From Chamaecrista fasciculata (lineage: Eukaryota; Streptophyta; Magnoliopsida; Fabales; Fabaceae): a stretch of DNA of 64,000 nucleotides. Position 1 is the stretch's first letter, and each line of letters starts with the position of its first letter. The notes below the pieces were generated by a model. The model was not told the DNA's origin and made no database searches. It saw nothing but the letters and a program-made list of their open reading frames with translations. Positions 56,143 through 64,000 of this stretch are shown here, piece after piece. Location of the stretch: contig QANZ01020434.1 of the NCBI GenBank assembly GCA_003254925.1, positions 55,346 to 119,345 on the forward strand, written 5' to 3'. Both the position numbers and the translations under genes were made by a program.

Positions 56143-57596
56143 AGCCCAAAAAGATTGTGCCACAAGCCCACAACAGAATCCACTCGAAGACTTTTCATGC
56201 ATTTGACTTTTGGGTTCAAGTATATACATATGGACATCAATAATTAGCTTAGGCCGTTCAAACCCATGACCTTTGGGTTCAAGTATATACATATGTACAC
56301 TAATCTGTGGCCTTTGGGCGAGTCCTATCGCCGTCCTCAGTCATCATCATTTAGGCACTCAGGCCTTTGGGTGGGTCTTACACCGTCCCCTATTATCTTT
56401 TACATGTCTTTCTTTATTTATGCATTACATGCACTCATACTTCATCATTCATTATTGTGCATTGTTATCATGCAACCTCGTTCATCAACATACCATGTTC
56501 ATTTCTTGTGCATCATGTATCATCCATCATCATATTTCATCATGTTCATCATGTATCATACACGGACATTAAACTTACACAGTAATCTATACAGGGTATC
56601 CAGTCATCCAATATCACATATCATACATAAATCATGCTATAATCAAATTCATCATGTTCACTATTGGAAACAGTATAGTTTTGTCCCTCGTTGCGGGCCT
56701 CACCGTTGGAGTCCCGACGGCGAGTTGGCCGAAGAGCTCCATAGAGAGTTCTGACAATTTAAAAATCAAACCCATGTCGGCGAGCTGCCAAGAACCCAGA
56801 ATTTACTGTTCATCATCTTCCTCATACTTTTAGATTATTCAATCTAGTCCTTGAGCAGACTCAAATGACCTCCAAACTTAACCAAATTTCATATCCACCC
56901 ATTTAAACACATTATTAACACAAATCCTTCATCAGATGAGACATGCATGAAGGATGCATCATCGAACACATATAATTTAGTCCCTTTTTCAATAAACATC
57001 AAAACCACTCAAATCTTCCTCTAAATTACATGAATTTGGCATATATGCTGGTAAACTTAATTAGTGGGGAACACGAATCCATGCTCAAAACCCACATGCA
57101 TGAATATCTCAAGACGAAATCAGCCATGACATTGCTCAAGGACCAAACTCTACAACCTCAGAAAACTTGCATTCAAGGGAAGAAATGAGATTCAAGGAGA
57201 GATTTAGAGCATTCTACCTCAAGATCTTGATGAAACTCGATGGATTCTAGTTGCTGAGACTCCTTCTCTCTCTAACACTGGCCTTTCTCTCTCTAGGATC
57301 GACAAAATGGTCCTCAATAGCCCATTTTTGAGTTGCTGCCCAGAATTTATATTCTAGGCAGCTCGCCGACGACAAGCTGGCAAATTTATTTACAAAAGTG
57401 TCATTCCGCAAAATCTTCTCAAATATCCACTTTTCAGCCCTCAAATCATCGTTTTTCTTTGTATTTAAGTCTTTTTACACTTGCTGTTAGGTCCTTGAAG
57501 TCCCAAATCCTATTTCCGGATTCATCTTTCATCTAGTATCATCATCAATACATCATTCATCATTTAACAGATCCTTCCGAAAGTCGTGGTGTTACA
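56143..57596 (-). mobile_element. LTR-like retrotransposon fragment (possibly Ty3/gypsy)
   Basis: On the minus strand it would begin TGTAACACCACGACTTTCGG (57596-57577); TGTAACACC is a frequent start of plant gypsy LTRs. A direct repeat TTTGGGTTCAAGTATATACA occurs near 56208 and 56272. CATCAT-rich DNA at 56400-56680 resembles 48190-48300. No coding domain was found. Confidence 0.35.
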
Positions 57597-57772
57597 AATC
57601 AAATTCTTTTGCTTTCATGTCAATAGTTCTTTTTACTCTATTATATACAATAATTGTCGACTCAGTTAACTTTTACATGTATTAATTAATGAATTAAAAA
57701 AGACTCACAAAGGTAAACACCCATTGTCACCACCTATATTATATACATACTACTACTAGAAAGATTGAAGCT

Positions 57773-57863
57773 CTCGCTTTGTTTTGTCTTTGTTTTGCGT
57801 ATGTACTGAACCTTTATCTTTAATCTAATTTGCGCGATATTTTATCAAAAAAAAAAAAAAATG
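57773..57863 (+). mobile_element. 91-bp 5'-truncated LINE end with target duplication
   Basis: The insert ends TATTTTATCAAAAAAA, resembling the 3' end of the LINE at 7034 (TTTATTATCAAAA). AAAGATTGAAGCT (57760-57772) recurs as AAGGATTGAAGCT (57864-57876). Confidence 0.65.
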
Positions 57864-58212
57864 AAGGATTGAAGCTGGAGAGATAGATGTGCAACTTGCT
57901 CTTTTATTCTTTCTTTCTTTCTTTCAACTTTAATTAAAAGCTTACCTAATTCGCAGTTGGCTCATCATGTACGAGTTTATACAGATTAGAGCTAATTCAC
58001 GCAGCTTGAATTATTTAATGAGCTAAGAATTTATTAATTTGAGTCACTTTTTAGATAGGTTACATAAGTATTAATAAAGTTCTTTATATATTTGTCATCC
58101 TCCCATCACAACTTTGAATTATATTTTTTATTTTTAGTGAAAGGTAATACAGAAAATTATATTTAATATTTTTTCTCATAATTATTGATTATGTATAAAA
58201 CTTTTACCATAT

Positions 58213-58458
58213 ATGTGTCAAACATTGATTGAAGAATTTTATAATAAAAGAAATTTATCCAAATTTTATCATTATAATAATGCTAATAAAGAGATGAAAC
58301 GAGAAATTCATCAACTCCCTTCTGACGACCTGGAAATTGCCATTCTTCGTGCATGCTCTTTGAACTTGTTCAACCAGATTAATATTCAATTATTATTGAT
58401 TGAAGTTCAACCTGAAAATTTTTACCGTCAAATATTGATTGAAGTTCGTATCAAGTAG
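58213..58458 (+). CDS. Small open frame in the duplicated segment, unknown
   Basis: 81 codons, with similarity to the non-coding-looking counterpart at about 28015-28115 over EIHQLPSDDLEIAILRACSL. The counterpart has indels, so the frame is not conserved. I do not recognise the protein. It may be a scrap of an older gene carried in the duplication rather than a working gene. Confidence 0.2.
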   Translation: MCQTLIEEFYNKRNLSKFYHYNNANKEMKREIHQLPSDDLEIAILRACSLNLFNQINIQLLLIEVQPENFYRQILIEVRIK

Positions 58459-58467
58459 CTTGCTAGG

Positions 58468-58535
58468 CCAGCTCCAAATACTCCTTAATTCCTTATATAT
58501 CTTTAAGAGGCTTTATCAATCTCTTCTTCACTAAG
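58468..58535 (+). promoter_or_regulatory. Orphan copy of the gene 1 leader
   Basis: GGCCAGCTCCAAATACTCCT through TCAATCTCTTCTTC matches 28530-28590, the 5' UTR of gene 1. The gene 1 match stops about 20 bases short of the ATG. No dioxygenase exon follows; instead TIR elements begin at about 58548. Confidence 0.75.
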
Positions 58536-58547
58536 ATTAGAGAAAAC

Positions 58548-59225
58548 TTGTTTTTTGGTCCCTCAATTGGTACCGAGTCAACGATTTAGTCCTTGAATTA
58601 TAGGAAAATACGAATCAATCCCTCAATTTTACACCTCGGTCTACGTTTTGGACCCTGAGTTGCTAACCATCCGTTAGTATGATGATGTGGCCGTTAAATA
58701 ATGATGTGTCACTGTTAAATGATGAGTTGGCTTCCAAATCATCTAAATACATGATTTAACGACCAATAAGTAGGATTTTAGGCCTATAAACTATGACTAG
58801 CATAGATGGTTTGGAAGTCAGCTCATCATTTAACAGTGACACATCATCATTTTGAGTTCAATCTTAGAAATTAATAGAAGAAATCGATTGTATGGTGTCC
58901 TGTAATAAAAAACCGTGAAAGAGATGAACAAAACGGAGCTCAGGATGATGCGAAAATGGAGTTTTTCCGGTGGGTGAACAGTGCTTCTGATGGTGGTGGT
59001 GGTAGTGAAAATGATAATTCTTTGAGCTGAGGGACCAAAACGAAACTTTGAGCAAACTTGAGGGACCAAAATAGGACTTTGGCCCAAAAAAAATTGAGGT
59101 AAGAGTATAATTGACAACAATGTGAAACGTTGGGAAACGTTAGGGGCACCAAGAGGTCTTTTACCATCAATTGAAGAACAAAGTAACAAAATAAAATCGG
59201 TCCATAGAACAGGGTACCAAAATAT
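58548..59225. repeat. Cluster of partial TIR elements
   Basis: 58548-58855 has TTTTTTGGTCCCTCAATTGG and an inner inverted pair (GTGTCACTGTTAAATGATGA near 58707, TCATCATTTAACAGTGACAC near 58823). 58856-59083 is a family B2 right half ending in GGACCAAAATAGGACTTTGG. 59170-59225 resembles the right arm of family A' (AAAATCGGTCCATAGAACAG). Confidence 0.55.
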
Positions 59226-60529
59226 ATCAGGTGTTATAGAACAGTGAAATTGTAAGTTTTTAGGAGCCAATGACCAAAGAATTGAAGTGGAAGATGGCCA
59301 GGATCGAAGCGGAATTAAGTCGGGAATGAAACGGTGAAAAAACCTCACTTTTAGACCCTTTCCAGTTGTCTCGCCAGATGCGCATGTGGCGAACATCCGG
59401 CGAGCAAAATTCTAGCAAGCACCTTAAGATCTTGCCAGTTAGCTCGCTAGATAGCACAACCGGCGAGACATTTGGCAAGTTCGCGAATTCTACACTAAAC
59501 TTATAATTTCGGACCCAGTTCAATCCCCAGCTTATATGACCTGATATCCCACTTATTAGACTCGAATTAAGCCCTAAATCTGGCCCATTCCAACCCATTT
59601 CAGTCCCTAACTTGCCCATTCACTAAAACCCTCATATTTACTAATTCTATCATCATATTCACCTCACTTTTAGCCTAACTCGTCCCTTTTCCTCTCCACA
59701 TTGTCTCCTTCATTCTCCACCACCTTCCATGGCAGTTTCTGAGGATTTGGAGTGCAACTCCGGCGTCCCCCCACCAATGGTCGGCTAGGAAGCTTGCTTT
59801 GAGTTCGGATGATGAAGCTAGAGCACCGAAGTTTATCGTCCATGGAGTTTTTCATCTCTTTATCGTCTTTTCATCTAGGATTCTTGTTTAGTTGTTTAAT
59901 TTGACTTTGATTATGATGTAATGGATGATTATGGTTATGTTCTTTGAGCTTATTCTTGATTGTATCACATTTGACTCTTTTATCGATACTCTTCGTTGTT
60001 AAGCTCTATCGTATTAGTGTTGATTGTGTGAATCTTGATTGATTATTGTTTAATTGTCAATTAGACTAGCTCTAGGAACTATCTTGACCGAATTGACATG
60101 TGGATTAGATTAGGTTGATTAGTCACTTGTTTAAGAGCTAAATGATTGGATTAATTAATCATTTTTATGAGTTTTCATGGCAACACCAATTTGATCCCTG
60201 AGTATGAATTCCCTATATTATTTGTGGTGCAATGATAGTTTAGTCATTTAATAACTCCAAGTATTTCTCCATTTTCGATCCACCTTTATAGTTTTATCTC
60301 GTATTTAGTTTAGTCCCTTATTCATAGTTTTGCTTTAGTTCTTGAACAAATACACTTTACCGGCATTTCTTAGTTTGTTTATAATTTTTATAGTCAAATC
60401 AATCATTTCTTGTGCCTTGAATTACTCGTACTCCACATTTGGGGAGTTCCTAAGAGAATACGACCCAGCGAGTATCATTATGCTACATATTTAGCCAGTT
60501 TTTTTGGTGCCCTTTACGACAAGCGTGAT
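59226..60529. mobile_element. Probable LTR-retrotransposon remnant
   Basis: GAGTTCCTAAGAGAATACGA, then CCCAGCGAGTATCATTATGC and GGTGCCCTTTACGACAAGCG, resemble the junction between LTR end and primer-binding region of plant gypsy elements. GC-rich repeats of the type CGGCGAG (59345-59470) also occur near 56725 and 57360. No coding domain survives. Confidence 0.3.
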
Positions 60530-60978
60530 CAGAACTATTTTGTAATTTTAACCATAAAAATTTTGCAAAAATTACATGTTGACTCACCCCATATTTTTAG
60601 AAAATTACAAACAGGTCCCTACATATTATCTAGGGACTAAAAGGAAAACTATAAAGACTTTTGGGACTTTTTTGCAATTCTTTCTTTTTTCCTATATTTT
60701 TCAAAAATTATGTTTTGACCCCAAAAATTTTTTATAGTTTTCATTTTAGTCCTTAATAATATGTATCCAGGGACCTGTTTGTAATTTTCTGAAAATATTG
60801 GGGCTCAATATGTAATTTTTGAAAAATTTGTTATGGTTAAAATTACAAAATAACTCCAATAGGGTACCAAAGTGTTAACGGAGAATACCACAGGGTACCA
60901 AAGTGTCACTTTTTAAACCACAAAGTACCAAAGTGAAATATGACCAAACCACATGGTACCAAAGTGTAATTTTACCCT
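60530..60978. mobile_element. Family A MITE lacking its left end
   Basis: ATTTTGTAATTTTAACCATA starts abruptly in mid-arm. The right end CCAAAGTGTAATTTTACCC is complete. Its outer left arm was deleted or never inserted at the junction with the preceding retrotransposon remnant. Confidence 0.75.
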
Positions 60979-62664
60979 ATAAAAAAGACATAAAAATTAG
61001 TACGGGTTTACATGTTGAATTGGATTTTGAAACCGCCCGCAACTAATTTGTGAGTTGATCTTTTCGGAATGCAATCCAACTTGTAAATCACTCAACCCTA
61101 TATGTAATCAGGAGTTGGGTTAGATTTGATGGATTGACGAGTTAACCCAATCCAATGCTCATCCCTAATTAGCGGTGGTTTTGCTTCAATTTTTTGATTA
61201 TTATTTCTTTACTGTAAAGTAAATAAATATTGTCACCACTCACCATTTATCATTTGAAATGTTTTGGGTGCAGTTTGTTGAAGCATAAGAAAAGAGCGAG
61301 GCTTTCTGGTTAAAGATGAAGAAGTAGAAGAAATGTTTGAGAAAATAATCCTTTTCAAGGTGTATACAATCCTGATGATGAATACTCAAAGTGATATGAA
61401 GATTTCCTTTGAAGAATGGTAAATAAGAAAATATTGGAATAAAGTTTATGGAGATCTGACCATAGAGATGCCTATCATATTGGAAATAATGTTGCTTGTC
61501 GACACTAATAAAAAATTTTAGTCACAAGTTCTCGTGACTGTACACATGTGTTTAATAATTGTATTTTTTGTTTTTTGTGCATGGCCGGTTTGCTTTGATT
61601 TATACCGATTGTATTATTAAGATTAGATGTGTCATGTGTCTCTTAAACATCAAATTTTAATTATATTTAAAAATTAATTTATTAATTAAATACCAATTCA
61701 AACACCAAATAATAATCTCTAATAATATCAATTATATATTGTACATTTTGAGCAATGTAATTAGAACCGGATCGTTCAATAACTTAGATAAATGTTCGGT
61801 TCACAGTTTAAGCTATTTAACTGGTTGAACTTTCGGTCGAACCAGATGATGGAATAAATAATAATATTAATTACTTTCAATATATATATATATATATAAT
61901 ATAAACATCATTTACACATAATTAAAATTAATAATTCAATATTTTTATTTTTTTAGTTAAACTAAAATAGAGTACAATACAAGAATAATACAAAGATATA
62001 AAATAAAGACAACATAACACATATACAGCTAGATAGGTTTTTAAATGTCATAAATTTTATGCAAATCAAACAAAGAGTACGTTACAGAATAATACAAAGA
62101 CATAAAATAAAGACATCATAACACGTATATTATATATATATCAAGATAGGTTTTTATATGTAATAAATTTTATGCAAATCAAACAATTTTTTTTATAAAA
62201 TAAAATAATTATAAGTGAGATTTAAATCTGATTTCATTAATTTTTTAATTTAAAAGTTAAAATATAAAATAAAAAAAAATTGATGGGCAGTTAGATTACC
62301 GATTCAACGATTGGACCATCGGTTTAACGATTCTTGTTGATTTAATCCGATCTAAATTCTAATTTAGTTTTGAGTTGAATCAACTGATTTTAATACTTTA
62401 TTAACGATTTGACCAGTTAAACTATCCGGCCAGTTCAAATAACATTGCTTTAGGGCAAAAAATAAATTTGTATACATTGTAACAATATATGTAGTCATAC
62501 CTACCCACCAACTCCCAACCAACCCGCACTTCAAAATACTTATACAACTCCATATACAGTATATATTAATTGAATTAGGCCATTAACTGCATATTAGAGT
62601 CCATCTCTTTCCAATTCATCTCCAAATTCTTTCAATATCTGTCAACCAATCAACATATACATAT
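60979..62664. promoter_or_regulatory. Upstream region of gene 3
   Basis: AT-rich DNA with no clear element. Around 61265-61500 a denser stretch (TTGAAGCATAAGAAAAGAGC, ATGAATACTCAAAGTGATAT) looks like decayed coding sequence, but it has stops in all frames and I cannot name it. An imperfect repeat (AATACAAAGA(T/C)ATAAAATAAAGACA) occurs near 61989 and 62092. A TATA-like ACAGTATATATTAAT lies about 110 bp before the ATG. Confidence 0.4.
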
Positions 62665-63299
62665 ATGGCTTCTTCTTCTCCATCTTTGGATTTGGACTCT
62701 CCAACTTCACTATACAACTTCGTGGTTAGAGATGGAAATGGCGTGAAAGGCTTGATGGACTTAGGCTTACCCAAGGTACCACAAAAATACATACAACCCC
62801 CACATGAGAGAATCAACGATCCAGATTCAATTCCAATGCTTCAAGTTCCACCCATTGACCTCTCAAAGTTGGATGGTTCGATGGCTGAGCGAGCCCAAGT
62901 GATGGCTCAAATTGATCGAGCTGCTCGTACACTTGGCTTTTTTCAGGTTGTGGACCATGGCCTAAATTAATAATTATGTTATTAAAAAATTACCGAGTTC
63001 ACAATTTAATCCTTAAAAAATTGAAATATATACTTGGATTCTTTCTTTCAGGTTGTGAACCATGGCGTGCCTTTGGAGCTATTGAACAAGCTCATAGAAG
63101 CGGGCCACACGTTTTTCGGGCTACCGGCGGAGAAGAAGGTGGCGTATCGAAGCGAGGTGAACCTGAGCCAGAGGCTGAACGTCAAGTATGGGACGAGCTT
63201 TATTCCAGAGAAGGAGGAAGCATTGGAGTGGAAAGATTTTCTTAGCATGAGGTATAGCAGCGACGAGGATGCTCTTCGAGATTGGCCTCATGAGTGCAA
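62665..63299 (+). CDS. 2-oxoglutarate/Fe(II)-dependent dioxygenase (gene 3), 5' exons only
   Basis: Exons 62665-62946 (94 codons) and 63052-63299 (to the donor GTAAGT after TGCAA, phase 2) give the first 176 residues, nearly identical to gene 2. They include SLYNFVVRDGNGVKGLMDLG, GFFQ/VVNHGVP, KYGTSF and LEWKDF. As in gene 2, exon 1 lacks gene 1's first intron and a 105-bp intron lies between FFQ and VVNHG. The catalytic exons should lie beyond the window, so completeness is unknown. Intron 2 starts like that of gene 2, with family G and family D sequence at matching places, so the two genes come from one duplication. Confidence 0.88.
62947..63051 (+). other. Novel small intron of gene 3
   Basis: 105 bp, starting GTTGTGGACCATGG (one change from the exon copy) and ending TTTCTTTCAG. 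Same position and inner sequence (CCTAAATTAA, GAGTTCACAATTTAATCC) as in gene 2. Confidence 0.88.
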
Positions 63300-63329
63300 G
63301 TAAGTGTGTATTAATATGTTATGTTGCTT

Positions 63330-63818
63330 TTCTTTCTAGGGAAAACTTAGTATTTGTTTTATGAATTTATACTAAGTCAACGAATCAGTTTATAAATAAT
63401 CGAAATATATGATTTGATGCCTCAATTACTATTGTAGTTATCAAATATATGGCCTCTATAACAATTTAGTCTCTGAATTTGAATTGATTTGATATATTCT
63501 TTGGTCCATAAATTCAAACTATCCTTGAATTTGACCTAAAGACTAAATCATTGACGATTGTGATATTTTAAAGATTAAATATCTTATATTTCGATCATTT
63601 TAGGACTAATTCGTTGACTCAATATAAATTTAAGGACAAATAATGAGTTGTATCTTCTTTCAAGTTTAAAATATTAAACACTTGATGAGGGTGCACTTGA
63701 TGTCTTAAAATATTATGATATTAGTCCGTAGTAAAAAAAAAAATGACTAAAGTGTAATTTTAGACCCTTATCTTTAAAGTAAATTACAATCTAGTCCTTT
63801 CTCTTTTTTTTTTTTTTT
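63330..63818. repeat. Gene 3 intron 2: family G element and left end of a family D element
   Basis: 63330-63680 matches 37130-37442 plus 37949-38000 of gene 2 without the family A' insertion. From about 63740 (GACTAAAGTGTAATTTTAGA) it follows the family D element at 38055. Confidence 0.7.
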
Positions 63819-63951
63819 NNNNNNNNNNNNNNNNNNNNNNNNNNNNNNNNNNNNNNNNNNNNNNNNNNNNNNNNNNNNNNNNNNNNNNNNNNNNNNNNNN
63901 NNNNNNNNNNNNNNNNNNNNNNNNNNNNNNNNNNNNNNNNNNNNNNNNNNN
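63819..63951. other. Assembly gap (N), 133 bp
   Basis: Unknown bases, preceded by a T-run and followed by 23 C residues (63952-63974) that are probably artefactual. Confidence 0.98.
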
Positions 63952-64000
63952 CCCCCCCCCCCCCCCCCCCCCCCAAAATTTTGATAAAAGCCCCTATATA

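Larger units (their letters stand above)
57597..58535. repeat. Segmental duplication, copy 2, second half
   Basis: Collinear with about 27430-28600: TTTCTTTCTTTCAACTTTAA, then GCTTGAATTATTTAATGAGC, then GAGAAATTCATCAACTCCCT, ending with the gene 1 leader. The LINE fragment seen in copy 1 is missing. Confidence 0.8.

Overview
The window is nuclear DNA of a core eudicot. It is AT-rich, has spliced plant genes and is full of transposable elements. Three 2-oxoglutarate/Fe(II) dioxygenase (2OGD) genes and one LOB-domain transcription factor gene are the only cellular genes I can support. All splice models are read by eye from conserved protein sequence and GT/AG borders.

Left part (1-8.4 kb): two opposed fragments of one LTR family (1-1760), a decayed L1-type LINE with recognisable endonuclease, reverse transcriptase, zinc-finger and RNase H regions (about 1761-7048), then a scrap of Ty1/copia reverse transcriptase. 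From 8405 to 14823 on the minus strand lies an LBD4-like gene of two exons (60 + 122 codons). Its 5.9-kb intron holds a near-perfect 1.3-kb inverted repeat, two shorter terminal-inverted-repeat (TIR) elements and two minute retroposon insertions.

Middle part (15-28 kb): no gene. It holds hairpin-forming non-autonomous DNA elements, two copies of a SINE-like family, a complete 325-bp TRIM retrotransposon with primer-binding site, and the first copy (about 24.7-28.6 kb) of a segment that recurs at about 45.9-58.5 kb.

Right part (28.6-64 kb): a tandem 2OGD cluster on the plus strand. Gene 1 (28612-31546, 374 aa) and gene 2 (36482-44179, 375 aa) are complete with the HxD...H iron site and RxS motif. 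Gene 3 (from 62665) runs off the end of the window. The N-terminal and whole-protein layout resembles the feruloyl-CoA 6'-hydroxylase / scopoletin 8-hydroxylase branch that makes coumarins, but the substrate cannot be read from sequence. Genes 2 and 3 share a small intron (101 and 105 bp) whose two splice sites lie in a direct repeat of coding sequence. Gene 1 lacks it, so this looks like a recent intron gain. The large introns of gene 2 are built mostly of small TIR elements.

Many of these TIR elements have exact 9-bp target-site duplications, the mark of the Mutator (MULE) superfamily. Several insertions can be checked against empty sites in the duplicated copies inside this same window. 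Two larger members (50875-53658) enclose GC-rich, gene-like DNA and look like Pack-MULEs, one nested in the other's duplicated arm. Two runs of C beside N characters (3542-3577, 63952-63974) look like assembly artefacts.
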